Of a stretch of 64,000 nucleotides of DNA, positions 9,777-18,597 are shown piece by piece. A model generated the notes under the pieces. It was not told where the DNA came from. It did not search any database and worked only from the letters and a program-made list of their open reading frames with translations. Position numbers and translations under genes: made by a program. Location: contig QJOU01000044.1 of the NCBI GenBank assembly GCA_003265685.1, forward strand, positions 1 through 64,000, given 5' to 3'. This stretch comes from Piscinibacter caeni. Lineage in GTDB: Bacteria; Pseudomonadota; Gammaproteobacteria; Burkholderiales; Burkholderiaceae_C. Positions within the stretch are counted from its first letter, which is position 1. Each line of letters starts with the position of its first letter.

Positions 9777-10643
9777 TCAGAGGCGCTCGATCACGCGCAT
9801 CGAGAGATCGATCGCACGCACATGCTTGGTCAGCGCGCCGATCGAGATGCGGTCCACGCCGGTGGCGGCAATCGCGCGCAGCTGCTCGAGCTGCACCCCG
9901 CCGGAGACCTCCAGCTCCGCACGTCCGGCGTTCAGCGCCACCGCCTCGCGCAGGCGCGCCAGGTCGAAGTTGTCCAGCAGCACGCTCGTGGCACCCTCGA
10001 CCAGGGCCTCGGCGAGCTGCCCGAGCGTCTCCACCTCGATCTGGATCTCCACGCCGGCGTTCAGCGCCCGCGCCTGGCGCAGCACCTCGGCGATGCCGCC
10101 GGCCGCGGCGATGTGGTTCTCCTTGATCAGGATGCCGTGCCACAGCGCCAGGCGCTGGTTGCGCCCGCCGCCCACGCGCACCGCGTACTTCTGCGCCTGG
10201 CGGAGTCCGGGAATCGTCTTGCGGGTGTCGAGAATGGCGCAGCCGCGCGGATTCGGCGAGGCGCCGGCGATCGCGTCCACGTGCGCCCGCGTCACGGTGG
10301 CCGTGCCCGAGAGCAGCTGCAGGAAGTTCAGCGCCGGGCGCTCGGCCGACAGCAGCGCGCGGGCATTCGCCTCGATGCCGCACAGCGCGGCGCCAGCGGC
10401 GACCCGTTCGCCGTCGGCGGCGTGCCAGTCGATGCGCGCCGCCGGGTCGAGCGCGTGCAGGCAGCCGTCGAACCAGTCGCGCCCGGCCAGCACCGCATCT
10501 TCGCGCACGACCACGCGCGCGCGCACGCGCTGCGCGGCCGGCACGAGCTGGGCGGTCCAGTCGCCGCGGCCGATGTCCTCGGCCAGGGCGTCGCGGATGT
10601 TGCGCTCGCGCGCCTGCTCGAGCGTCTCGTTCGTCTCGACCAT
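9777..10643 (-). CDS. nadC: Nicotinate-nucleotide pyrophosphorylase (quinolinate phosphoribosyltransferase)
   Basis: NadC converts quinolinate and PRPP to nicotinate mononucleotide, the third step of de novo NAD synthesis. The 288-residue protein shows the N-terminal open-sandwich domain ('ALAEDIGRGDWTAQL'), the 'LNFLQLLSGTAT' helix, the substrate-binding 'DTRKTIPGLRQAQKYAVR' motif, the lysine in 'ILIKENHI' and the terminal 'VSGGV...GVDRISIGALTKH' phosphate-binding segment. The ATG overlaps the nadA stop as TGATG, so the two biosynthetic genes are translationally coupled. No nadB is present in the window. The call is firm. Confidence 0.96.
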   Translation of the reverse strand: MVETNETLEQARERNIRDALAEDIGRGDWTAQLVPAAQRVRARVVVREDAVLAGRDWFDGCLHALDPAARIDWHAADGERVAAGAALCGIEANARALLSAERPALNFLQLLSGTATVTRAHVDAIAGASPNPRGCAILDTRKTIPGLRQAQKYAVRVGGGRNQRLALWHGILIKENHIAAAGGIAEVLRQARALNAGVEIQIEVETLGQLAEALVEGATSVLLDNFDLARLREAVALNAGRAELEVSGGVQLEQLRAIAATGVDRISIGALTKHVRAIDLSMRVIERL

Positions 10644-11752
10644 CAGGCCGCCCCGATGTTCTTCACCACGCCCGGCGTCTGCACGCTGGCCGGGTGCTGC
10701 GCCACGAAGTCGAGCATGCGCTCGATGCAGCCGAGCGCCTGCGCGCGTGTCGGCTCGGGCACCACGATCTCGCCCTGGCCGGTCTCCAGGCTGTGCACCA
10801 CGCCCTGCAGCGCGTTCATCGCCATCCACGGGCAGTGCGTGCAGGCCTTGCAGGTGGCGCTCTCGCCGGCGGTGGGCGCCTCCAGCAGCAGCTTGCCCGG
10901 CGCGAGCTGGCGCATGCGGTGCAGGATGCCGCGGTCGGTGGCGACGATGTAGGCAGGCGCGTCGTGCTTCAGCACGGCGTTGAGGATCTGGGTCGTCGAG
11001 CCCACCATGTCGGCCTGGTCGACCACGCTCTTGGGCGACTCGGGGTGCGCCAGCACCAGCGCACCCGGGTGCTGCTGCTTCAGCAGGCCGAGTTCCAGGC
11101 CCTTGAACTCGTCGTGCACGATGCACTCGCCGTTCCACAGCAGCATGTCGGCGCCGGTCTGCTCGCGGATGTAGCGGCCCAGGTGGCGGTCGGGTGCCCA
11201 GAGCACCTTCTGGCCCTGGTCTTTCAGGTGCTTGACGATCGCCAATGCGCAGGAGCTGGTCACCATCCAGTCGGCGCGCGCCTTCACGGCCGCGCTGGTG
11301 TTGGCGTAGACGACCACCTGGCGGTCCGGGTGGGCATCGCAGAAGGCGGCGAACTGGTCGGGCGGGCAGCCCAGGTCGAGCGAGCAGGTCGCCTCGAGGT
11401 CGGGCATCAGCACGCGCTTGTCGGGCGACAGGATCTTGGCCGTCTCGCCCATGAAGCGCACGCCGGCGACCACCAGCGTCTTCGCGGCATGGTCGCGGCC
11501 GAAGCGCGCCATCTCGAGCGAATCGGCCACGCAGCCGCCGGTCTCGAGCGCCAGGTCCTGCAGGTCGCCGTCGACGTAGTAGTGGGCCACCAGCACCGCC
11601 CCGTGGCGCTGCAGCAGTTCGGCGGCGCGCGACTTCCATTGCTGCCGCTGCGTGGGCGTGAGCGGCTCGGGCACCTTGGCCCAGGCCTGCGCGGTGCAGC
11701 TCGCGCCGGCGCTGTCCTGGCGGGTGTAGTCGAAGAGAACCTGGCTGGTCAT
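10643..11752 (-). CDS. nadA: Quinolinate synthase A
   Basis: NadA condenses iminoaspartate with dihydroxyacetone phosphate to quinolinate using a [4Fe-4S] cluster. The 369-residue protein has cluster cysteines C123, C210 and C307, spaced 87 and 97 residues apart exactly as in the Escherichia coli enzyme (113, 200, 297). Other family motifs are '[16 protein letters not shown]', '[12 protein letters not shown]' and 'HPESPKSV'. The cluster is oxygen-sensitive in known members. nadC follows with a one-base overlap. A small perfect hairpin (11766-11781) precedes the start codon. Confidence 0.96.
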   Translation of the reverse strand: MTSQVLFDYTRQDSAGASCTAQAWAKVPEPLTPTQRQQWKSRAAELLQRHGAVLVAHYYVDGDLQDLALETGGCVADSLEMARFGRDHAAKTLVVAGVRFMGETAKILSPDKRVLMPDLEATCSLDLGCPPDQFAAFCDAHPDRQVVVYANTSAAVKARADWMVTSSCALAIVKHLKDQGQKVLWAPDRHLGRYIREQTGADMLLWNGECIVHDEFKGLELGLLKQQHPGALVLAHPESPKSVVDQADMVGSTTQILNAVLKHDAPAYIVATDRGILHRMRQLAPGKLLLEAPTAGESATCKACTHCPWMAMNALQGVVHSLETGQGEIVVPEPTRAQALGCIERMLDFVAQHPASVQTPGVVKNIGAA

Positions 11753-11765
11753 CGCACGTTCCGGG

Positions 11766-11781
11766 CGGGCCCCTCGGCCCG
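11766..11781 (-). promoter_or_regulatory. Hairpin just upstream of nadA start
   Basis: A perfect 6-bp inverted repeat, CGGGCC-GAGG-GGCCCG on the minus strand, lies 14 bases before the nadA ATG. It could reduce ribosome access or mark an operator, but has no T-run and matches no regulator I can name. Confidence 0.3.
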
Positions 11782-11825
11782 CGGGACAGCGATGTTAGCC
11801 CTGCGGCCGCCGCAAGGCCGGCGTG

Positions 11826-13082
11826 CTACAGCAAGCCCTTGTCGAGTTCCATCAGCTTGTAGCGCGCCAGCGGCAGGTTGGTGCGCTGGCGGTCCAGCAG
11901 CACGACCACGAACACCTCCGGATAGCGCGCCAGCACGCGCATCACCTGCTGGCGCTGCGCGGTGCTGGTCATGATCTCCTCGACCGGCCCGCCCAGGCCC
12001 ATGCCGGCAGCGGCATGCCGGTGGTCGCGCAGCACCTGGGCGCAGGCGGCGCCGACCACGTCCATGTCGACCGGATGGTCCTCGCGCAGTTCGCGCGCCA
12101 GCACCAGGCCGGTGGTGGCGTCGACCGCGGCGCAGGCGAGCATGCCTTCGAGCGGCAGCATGTCGGCCAGCGCCTGGCGGGCGCGACCGGGGTCGAGCAC
12201 GGCCCGGCCGGCGCGCGCCAGCGGCACGGTCGGCTGGGCCGGCCGCGCCTGCGGCGGGGTGGACAGCTCGGCCACCTTGATCAGGTACTCCGGCGCGGCC
12301 GGCTTGGGCGCGTGGTCCCAGTCGGGCTGCAGCTTGACCAGGTTCCACACCCCGAGCATCGCGTTCCACACCGACGAGGCGCTGATCAGCGGCTCGTCGA
12401 TCACGTGCAGGTGCAGCCGCGCCGGCCACTGCACCGCGCTGATCTTGTTGGCCACCCACACCGCATTGGGCGGCAGCATGAAGAGCAGGTTCGGGCAGCG
12501 CCAGTTGGGCAGTTCCACCGCGTGCCGCAGGGCCTGCAGCAGCGCGTCGATGGCATGCGGCTGCATCGAGCCGACGATCACCGTCGTCATGTGGCTGCGC
12601 TCCATCAGCGCCACCGGGATCTCGGCGTTCTCGGCGCCGGGCGCGCGCACGTCGGCGTGGTAGATGTTGAGCTTGTCCTCGTGGCGGCGGATCAGGCTGG
12701 TGCGCTCGATCATCGCCAGCGTGCGCAGCGTGCCCTGCTCGCGCAGGTGCAGCCGCTCGACCGGCTGGCCACCGGCATCCGACAGCGCCTTGATCACCGA
12801 GGAGGCCCACACGCCGGTCGGGTCGAGCAGGGTGATCTGGCGCGACGCGGTGCCCAGGTCGGCCCGGGTCGTGGCGAAATGATCGCGGATCGCCGCGGCG
12901 GGCGAGCCGCTGACGACCAGGTCCTTCAGGTGGCGGTCCACCATCTGGCCGCGTTCGTTCACCTCGGTGGCCACGCTCTCGAGGATGGCGGTGGCGGCGA
13001 AACCGCCGTCGGCCTCGGCGGCCGCCTGCCTGCGCCGCGGGTCTTCGGCCGGGCCGAGTTCGCCGAACAGGGACTTCAACAT
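11826..13082 (-). CDS. Uncharacterised protein with Roadblock/LC7-like C-terminus
   Basis: A 418-residue protein that I do not recognise as a whole. No signal peptide or membrane segment is visible. The first 300 residues are mixed alpha/beta without a clear catalytic motif; a Pro-rich linker (about 275-295) separates them from a C-terminal region (about 310-418) that reads like a Roadblock/LC7 fold: 'LEGMLACAAVDATTGLVLAREL' followed by helices and 'RYPEVFVVVLLDRQRTNLPLARYKL'. Such modules often regulate small GTPases or form scaffolds with polarity and motility proteins. It stands upstream of nadA on the same strand with 73 bp between them, and 154 bp from the AraC gene. The Roadblock reading is an inference from the pattern of strands and helices. 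Confidence 0.6.
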   Translation of the reverse strand: MLKSLFGELGPAEDPRRRQAAAEADGGFAATAILESVATEVNERGQMVDRHLKDLVVSGSPAAAIRDHFATTRADLGTASRQITLLDPTGVWASSVIKALSDAGGQPVERLHLREQGTLRTLAMIERTSLIRRHEDKLNIYHADVRAPGAENAEIPVALMERSHMTTVIVGSMQPHAIDALLQALRHAVELPNWRCPNLLFMLPPNAVWVANKISAVQWPARLHLHVIDEPLISASSVWNAMLGVWNLVKLQPDWDHAPKPAAPEYLIKVAELSTPPQARPAQPTVPLARAGRAVLDPGRARQALADMLPLEGMLACAAVDATTGLVLARELREDHPVDMDVVGAACAQVLRDHRHAAAGMGLGGPVEEIMTSTAQRQQVMRVLARYPEVFVVVLLDRQRTNLPLARYKLMELDKGLL

Positions 13083-13236
13083 GCGTGGCTCCTACGGGAT
13101 CGCCCGGGTGGAAGCCTGCATTCTGTTACGGGGTGCGCCGGCACGGCCAGGGGCAGTTGCAAGCCCTGTCGCAAAACGTCAGCAGGCCCCGCATCCGCGG
13201 GTGGGCGCGGACGCTATTCGTCAGGCGAAGGGATCG

Positions 13237-14055
13237 TCAGGCGAAGAAGTGCGACGGCGGCGCCCCGAGCGTGCGGCGCACCATGGCCGAGAAGGCGCTC
13301 GCGCTGGCGTAACCGAGTTCGGCCGCGATGTTTGCCATCGGCAACTTTCTAGCCGAGAGCCCGAGGGCATGGGCCAGCAGCACCTGCTGGCGCCACTGCT
13401 GGAAGGTGGTGCCGAGTTCGCTGCGGAACAGGCGCGCCACGGTGCGCGGACTGGCGCCGGCCTGGGCGGCCCACTGCTCCAGCGTCGACCAGCGGGTCGG
13501 CTGCTCGAGCACCGCCTCGCAGAGTTGGCGCAGGCGCTTGTCGCGCGGCAGGTCGACGCCCAGCCGCACCGGCGCCGCGCGGCGCAGTTCGTCAAGGATC
13601 AGCGCGACGAGGCATTGCTCGCGCTCGCTCGCGGCGCCCGGGCCGGGCGCGGTGTCCAGGTGCACCACCAGCTCGCGCAGCAGCGGCGACACCTCCAGCA
13701 CGCGGCAGTCCGTCCACAACGCGAACGGCGTCGCGCCGGCGTCAGCGGCGTCCGGGAAACGCGCCGAGCGGTGCACGTAGAGCGTGCGGATCTCGGCATC
13801 CTCCACGGCCGCCACGGCATGCTCGACGCCAGGCGGGATCCACAGTGCCCGGGTCGGCGGCACGAGGTAGGTGCTGTGCGCCGCGCTCATGCGGATCACG
13901 CCGGTGCTGGAGAAGGCGACCTGGGCCCAGTCGTGGTGGTGCGGCACGATGCGGGCCGAGGCGCTCATGCGGCGCAGCTTGGCGCGCAGCGGGCGCTCGG
14001 GCGTGGGCGCATAGGCCTGCGGGTCGGCCGGTGGCAGCAGGGTCGCGCTTGGCAT
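13237..14055 (-). CDS. AraC-family transcriptional regulator with N-terminal cupin
   Basis: A 272-residue regulator. The N-terminal half is a cupin-like sensor domain ('ARIVPHHHDWAQVAFSSTGVI', then 'VPPTRALWIPPGVEHAV'), the usual start of the AraC_N-type family whose histidines may bind a small ligand or metal. The C-terminal part has the two helix-turn-helix motifs, the first near 'QWAAQAGASPRTVARLFRSE' and the second near 'NIAAELGYASASAFSAMVRR'. It is divergent from the MFS and thiamine-diphosphate enzyme genes across a 64-bp gap, so those are its probable targets. The inducer is unknown. Confidence 0.9.
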   Translation of the reverse strand: MPSATLLPPADPQAYAPTPERPLRAKLRRMSASARIVPHHHDWAQVAFSSTGVIRMSAAHSTYLVPPTRALWIPPGVEHAVAAVEDAEIRTLYVHRSARFPDAADAGATPFALWTDCRVLEVSPLLRELVVHLDTAPGPGAASEREQCLVALILDELRRAAPVRLGVDLPRDKRLRQLCEAVLEQPTRWSTLEQWAAQAGASPRTVARLFRSELGTTFQQWRQQVLLAHALGLSARKLPMANIAAELGYASASAFSAMVRRTLGAPPSHFFA

Positions 14056-14119
14056 GATCTCGACAGAACTTGGCCCGCTATCGTAACTGCGCCGCGGGCC
14101 GGCGTCCTACAGTGCGGTC
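14056..14119. promoter_or_regulatory. Divergent control region between AraC regulator and MFS gene
   Basis: The 64-bp gap holds a 7-bp inverted repeat, GGCCCGC (14072-14078) and GCGGGCC (14094-14100), a likely operator. A TACAGT -10-like hexamer at 14108-14113 would start transcription almost at the MFS ATG (14120), suggesting a leaderless message. A minus-strand TACGAT at 14085-14080 may serve the regulator gene. No convincing -35 hexamers are present, as expected for activator-dependent promoters. Confidence 0.45.
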
Positions 14120-15373
14120 ATGCAATCGTCTCCCGCTTCCCCGGCGCCGCTGCGCGACGACGCCCGCACCATCACCCTGGTCGGCGTCGCCCACGGCACC
14201 TCGCACTTCTTCCACATGCTGCTGCCGCCGCTGTTCCCGCTGTTCATCCGGGACTTCGGCCTGAGCTATTCCGAACTCGGCCTGCTGGTCAGCCTGTTCT
14301 TCGTGATCTCGGGCATCGGGCAGGCGCTGTCCGGCTTCCTGGTCGATCGTGTCGGTGCGCGGCCGGTGCTGTTCGCGGCGCTGTCGTGTTTCGTGCTCGC
14401 CGGGCTGGCCACGGCGCTGGCGGACGGCTACGTCGGCCTGGCGCTGGCGGCGGCGCTGGCGGGGTTGGGCAACTCGCCGTTCCACCCGGTGGACTTCACG
14501 ATCCTGAACAAGCGCGTCTCGACGGCCCGGCTCGGCCACGCGTTCTCGGTGCACGGCATCTCCGGCAACCTGGGCTGGGCGGCGGCGCCGGTGTTCATGA
14601 CGGTGGTGACGGCCGCCACCGGCAACTGGCGCTGGGCGGCCGCCGGGGCCGCGCTGTGGGCGCTGCTGGTCCTGGCGCTGATGGTGCTGCAGCGCCAAGC
14701 GCTGGACGACCGCGCCGGCGCGGCCTTGCTGCGCGGTTCGGCGGCCGGCTCGGCAAGCGTTGCGGAGCACCCGCTCGCCTTCCTGCGCCTGCCCTCGGTG
14801 TGGCTGTGCTTCTCGTTCTTCTTCTGGTCGACCTGTGCGCTATCGGCGGTGCAGAGTTTCGCCGGCCCGGCATTGCAGGCGCTGCACGGCCTGCCGCTGT
14901 CGATCACCTCCTTCGTCGTCACCGGCTACATGCTGTGCGGCGCGGCGGGCATGATTGCCGGCGGCTTCCTGGCCGCGCGCAGCGAGCGGCTCGAACGGGT
15001 GATCGGCGCGAGCCTGGTCGGCGGCGCGGTGCTGCTGCTGCTGGCCGGCTGGTCGGCGCTGCCGGGCATGCTGGCCGCGGTACTCGCGGCGCTGGCCGGC
15101 TTCGGCACCGGCCTGGCCGGGCCCTCGCGCGACATGCTGATCAAGCGCGCCGCGCCCCCTGGGGCCACCGGCCGCGTCTACGGCACGGTGTACTCGGGCC
15201 TGGACCTGGGCTTCGCCACGGCCGCGCCAGTGTTCGGCGCGCTGCTCGACCACGGTTCGCCCTCGGGCGTGTTCGTCGGCGCGGCGTTGACGCTGCTGGC
15301 GGGTGTGGCCTCGGCCGCGCTGGTGGGCGCACGCGTGGCGCCGCCGCCGGCGACGGCGAAAATGGCGGCATGA
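14120..15373 (+). CDS. MFS transporter, fosmidomycin-resistance (Fsr)-like
   Basis: A 417-residue major facilitator with about 12 membrane helices. The first helices ('GVAHGTSHFFHMLLPPLFPLF') and the paired segment 'LAGLGNSPFHPVDFTILN' with 'AFSVHGISGNLGWAAAP' resemble the Fsr subfamily, but Fsr-like proteins transport varied substrates and the similarity alone does not give one. The last four bases overlap the start of the thiamine-diphosphate enzyme (ATGA), so carrier and enzyme are made together, which suggests uptake of the enzyme's substrate or export of its product. Divergent AraC regulator at 64 bp. Confidence 0.85.
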   Translation: MQSSPASPAPLRDDARTITLVGVAHGTSHFFHMLLPPLFPLFIRDFGLSYSELGLLVSLFFVISGIGQALSGFLVDRVGARPVLFAALSCFVLAGLATALADGYVGLALAAALAGLGNSPFHPVDFTILNKRVSTARLGHAFSVHGISGNLGWAAAPVFMTVVTAATGNWRWAAAGAALWALLVLALMVLQRQALDDRAGAALLRGSAAGSASVAEHPLAFLRLPSVWLCFSFFFWSTCALSAVQSFAGPALQALHGLPLSITSFVVTGYMLCGAAGMIAGGFLAARSERLERVIGASLVGGAVLLLLAGWSALPGMLAAVLAALAGFGTGLAGPSRDMLIKRAAPPGATGRVYGTVYSGLDLGFATAAPVFGALLDHGSPSGVFVGAALTLLAGVASAALVGARVAPPPATAKMAA

Positions 15374-17112
15374 GCGCTGGCGCCGCGACGACTTCACCAT
15401 CCTTTCCTGAGCGCCTCGCCGGCCATGCGCTGGTCGAGGCGCTCGTCGCACAGGGCGTCGATACCGTGTTCGGCGTCCCGGGTGAGAGCTTCCTCGCGGT
15501 GCTCGACGGCTTCCACGCCCACCGCGACCGCATCCGCTTCATCGCCTGCCGCCAGGAGGGCGGGGCGACCTTCATGGCCGAGGCGGCCGGCAAGCTGAGC
15601 GGCCGCCCGGGCGTGTGCATCGTCACGCGCGGCCCGGGGGCCACCAACGCCAGCATCGGCGTGCACACCGCCTTCCAGGACAGCACGCCGCTGCTGCTGC
15701 TGGTGGGCCAGGTGGCTGCCGACCAGCGCGACCGCGAAGCCTTCCAGGAACTCGACTACCGCCAGTTCTTCGGCCCCGGCACGCTGGGCATGGCGAAGTG
15801 GGTCGCCGAGGTCGACCAGGCCGATCGGCTGCCCGAGTACGTGGCGCGTGCCTTTCACGTCGCCCTGCAGGGCCGGCCCGGGCCGGTGGTGCTGGCCTTG
15901 CCGGAGGACATGCTGACCACGCGCACCACCGCGCCGGTGCTGCCGCGCGTCGAGCCCGCCCAGGCCTGGCCGGCGCCCGGGCCGCTGCGCGAGCTGCGTG
16001 CGCTGCTGGTGGCGGCGCAGCGTCCGTTCGTGATCGCCGGCGGCAGCGGCTGGGACGCCGAGGCTGCACGTGCGCTGCAGCGTTTTGCCGAGAACTGGCA
16101 GCTGCCGGTGGGCTGCGGCTTCCGCTTCCAGGATTGCTTCGACAACCGGCACCCGCTGTATGCCGGCGACGTGGGCATCGGCATCAACCCGGCACTCGCG
16201 CAGCGCATCCGCGCGGCCGACCTGGTGATCGCGCTGGGCGTGCGCCTGGGCGAGATGACGACCGGCGGCTACACCCTGCTGGCGGCGCCGCGCCCGGCGC
16301 AGAAGCTCGTGCACCTGCACGCCGGTGCCGAGGAGCTGGGCCGGGTCTACGCGGCCGACCTGTTGCTGCAGGCCTCGGTGGGCAACGCGGCCAAGGCGTT
16401 GGAGTCGCTCACCGCGCCGCCGCAGCTGCCCTGGACGGGCTGGACCCGCGCCGCGGCGGACGACTGTGCCGCCAATCGCGTGCCGAACCCGGTCGAGCCG
16501 CTGGACCTGGCGCAGGTGATGCTCACGCTGCAGCGCCTGGTGCCCGAGGACACCGTCTACACCAATGGCGCCGGCAACTACAGCGGCTGGCTGCACCGCT
16601 ACGTGCGCTACCCGGGCCTGCAGCACCATGGCCGCACCCAGCTCGCGCCCACCGCCGGGGCGATGGGCTACGGCGTGCCGGCGGCCATCGCCGCGGCGCT
16701 GCTGTACCCGCAGCGCACGGTGGTGAACATCGCCGGCGACGGCGATTTCCTGATGACCGGCCAGGAACTCGCCACCGCCACGGCCCACGGCGCCGGCCGC
16801 GGCCCCGGGCGGCTGATCAGCATCGTGGTCGACAACGGCGGCTACGGCACGATCCGCATGCACCAGGAGCGCGAGTACCCCGGCCGCGTCAGCGGCAGCA
16901 CGCTGGTCAACCCGGACTTTGCGATGCTGGCGCGCGCCTACGGCTGGCACGCGGCCCGCGTCGAGACCACGGCGCAGTTCGAGCCGGCGCTGCGCGAGGC
17001 ACTCGCGCAGGAGCGCCCGGGCCTGCTGCACCTGAAGCTCGACGCAGAGGTCAGCACCTCGCGCGCCACGCTCTCGGCGATCCGCGCCGCCGCACTCAGG
17101 TCCGCGCCTTGA
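15370..17112 (+). CDS. Thiamine-diphosphate-dependent enzyme, acetolactate synthase-like
   Basis: A 580-residue member of the acetohydroxyacid synthase / pyruvate oxidase family. The three-domain order is complete: an N-terminal pyrimidine-binding domain with the catalytic glutamate E63 in 'CRQEGGATFMAEA', a central Rossmann-like domain (about 190-330), and a C-terminal diphosphate-binding domain with 'AGDGDFLMTGQEL' (from about residue 455) and 'VVDNGGYGTIRMHQERE'. There is no small regulatory subunit gene next door, so it is probably not the branched-chain biosynthetic enzyme; a catabolic carboligase or decarboxylase is more likely. Coupling to an MFS carrier and an AraC regulator suggests an inducible substrate-use unit. 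The stop overlaps the convergent EamA gene by 17 bp. Confidence 0.87.
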   Translation: MSAGAATTSPSFPERLAGHALVEALVAQGVDTVFGVPGESFLAVLDGFHAHRDRIRFIACRQEGGATFMAEAAGKLSGRPGVCIVTRGPGATNASIGVHTAFQDSTPLLLLVGQVAADQRDREAFQELDYRQFFGPGTLGMAKWVAEVDQADRLPEYVARAFHVALQGRPGPVVLALPEDMLTTRTTAPVLPRVEPAQAWPAPGPLRELRALLVAAQRPFVIAGGSGWDAEAARALQRFAENWQLPVGCGFRFQDCFDNRHPLYAGDVGIGINPALAQRIRAADLVIALGVRLGEMTTGGYTLLAAPRPAQKLVHLHAGAEELGRVYAADLLLQASVGNAAKALESLTAPPQLPWTGWTRAAADDCAANRVPNPVEPLDLAQVMLTLQRLVPEDTVYTNGAGNYSGWLHRYVRYPGLQHHGRTQLAPTAGAMGYGVPAAIAAALLYPQRTVVNIAGDGDFLMTGQELATATAHGAGRGPGRLISIVVDNGGYGTIRMHQEREYPGRVSGSTLVNPDFAMLARAYGWHAARVETTAQFEPALREALAQERPGLLHLKLDAEVSTSRATLSAIRAAALRSAP

Positions 17113-18010
17113 GCGCCGTGCCGCGCAGCATCAGCACCACGCCGACCAGCACCACGCCGGCGGCCAGCCACTCGAAGCGCGTCACCACCTCGCCGAGCAC
17201 CGCCACGCCCAGCAGCATCGCGATCACCGGGTTGACGAAGGTGTAGCTCGAGGCCAGCCCGGCGCTGGCGTGCGCGAGCAGGTGCATGTAGGCGTTGAAC
17301 GCGATCAGCGAGCCGAACACCACGAGGTAGCCCCAGGCCGCAGCGGCTTCCGGCTGCGGCGGCCAGGCCGGGCGCTCGCCGGTGACCAGCGCCAGCCCCA
17401 TCAGCACCACGCCGCCGCACAGCATCTCGCTGGCGAAACCCATTGCGCCGGGGGCGAGCGGGAGGCGCCGCTGGCTCAGCACGCTGCCGAGCGACCAGCT
17501 GGCGCAGGCCACCATGATCGCCGCCAGCCCGCCCGGCGAGGCCTGAAAGCCGGCGCCTTGCGTGAGCATCAGCACCCCGGCCAGGCCGACCACGATGCCG
17601 GCCAGCTCCAGCCGCCCGGGCACGATGCCCCAGAGCCGGTTCAGCGCCGCGATCATCAGTGGCACGACGGCGATGAAGGCCACCACGAGGCCCGAGCCGA
17701 CGGTCTGCTCGGCCATCGCCGTGCCACCCATGCCGCCACCGAGCATCAGCGTGCCGACCACCAGCGCGTGGGCCCATTGGCGGCGGCTCGGCCAGGCCGC
17801 ACCGCGCCAGCGCATCCAGGCCGCCAGCAGCGCCCCGGCGGCGAGGAAGCGCGTGCCCATCTGGAAGAAGGGCGGGAAGCTGAGCAGGGCGAACTTGATC
17901 GCGAGGTAGGTCGAGCCCCAGACGACCCAGGTCGCGGCCAGGCAAAGCCACAGCAGGGGCGTGAGGACGGGTGCGGCCGGGCGCGCGGCGGGCAGGGCAT
18001 GGGTCGTCAT
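17096..18010 (-). CDS. EamA/DMT-family exporter, YedA-like
   Basis: A 304-residue drug/metabolite transporter with ten predicted membrane helices in two EamA repeats. Family signs are 'ATWVVWGSTYLAIKFAL' in helix 1, 'GTRFLAAGALL' in helix 2 and 'ASSYTFVNPVIAMLLG' near the second repeat's loop. The closest well-known relative by pattern is E. coli YedA, whose substrate is poorly defined. I chose ATG 18010; an upstream in-frame ATG would add a poorly conserved extension. The gene is divergent from the Lrp-type regulator by 95 bp, an arrangement often seen when Lrp/AsnC proteins control amino-acid exporters, so an amino-acid-like substrate is a reasonable guess. Confidence 0.86.
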   Translation of the reverse strand: MTTHALPAARPAAPVLTPLLWLCLAATWVVWGSTYLAIKFALLSFPPFFQMGTRFLAAGALLAAWMRWRGAAWPSRRQWAHALVVGTLMLGGGMGGTAMAEQTVGSGLVVAFIAVVPLMIAALNRLWGIVPGRLELAGIVVGLAGVLMLTQGAGFQASPGGLAAIMVACASWSLGSVLSQRRLPLAPGAMGFASEMLCGGVVLMGLALVTGERPAWPPQPEAAAAWGYLVVFGSLIAFNAYMHLLAHASAGLASSYTFVNPVIAMLLGVAVLGEVVTRFEWLAAGVVLVGVVLMLRGTALKART

Positions 18011-18105
18011 GGGGTGAGATCGTATGAAGGCGGCGCGGGGCCATCCATGGGAAAGTGCAGTTCCTGTGGGCACAATGACCACGCATTTCAAGGAGATTCC
18101 CGGAC

Positions 18106-18597
18106 ATGGCCTTGAACATCGAACTCGACGCCCACGACACCCGCATCCTCGCCGAGCTGCAGGCCGACGCCCGCCTGACGATGGCGGAACTGGGCCGGCG
18201 CGTGCACCTGAGCCAGCCCGCCGTCACCGAGCGGGTGCGCAAGCTCGAGGCGGCCGGCGTGATCACCGGCTACCGCGCGACGGTCGACCTGGGCAGGCTC
18301 GGCTACGGCATCCGCGCGCTGATCCGCGTCGGACGGGCCGAGTACGCGCGCGTGGTCAAGCTGATCCAGCAGACGCCCGAGTGCGTCAATGCCTACAACG
18401 TGACCGGCGAGGACAGCTGGATCCTCGAGATCGCGGTGATCGACGTGGCGCACCTCGACGCGGTGGTCACCAAGTTCTGCATCCTCACCGAAACCGCCAC
18501 GTCCATCATCCTCAACCCCGCGCGCGAGCACCAGCCCATGCTGCCGCCGCAGCGCGACAGTGTCCGCCCGCCGATCAGGAAGGTGATCAACGCATGA
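18106..18597 (+). CDS. Lrp/AsnC-family transcriptional regulator
   Basis: A 163-residue regulator with an N-terminal winged helix-turn-helix (about 8-60; 'MAELGRRVHLSQPAVTERVRKLEAAG' contains the recognition helix) and a C-terminal RAM/effector domain (about 70-150) ending in a Pro/Arg-rich tail. Such proteins form octamers and sense amino acids. A good ribosome site (AAGGAG, 18090-18095) precedes the ATG at 18106. The stop overlaps the start of the RraA-like gene (ATGA), so the two are coupled, and the EamA exporter is divergent. It probably controls both flanks. Confidence 0.93.
   Translation: MALNIELDAHDTRILAELQADARLTMAELGRRVHLSQPAVTERVRKLEAAGVITGYRATVDLGRLGYGIRALIRVGRAEYARVVKLIQQTPECVNAYNVTGEDSWILEIAVIDVAHLDAVVTKFCILTETATSIILNPAREHQPMLPPQRDSVRPPIRKVINA

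Noticed and set aside
9777-11639. A nadA-nadC fusion (a 620-codon frame)
   Set aside because: The frame of nadC is merely open upstream through nadA in another frame; NadA is complete in its own frame and the TGATG junction is normal coupling.
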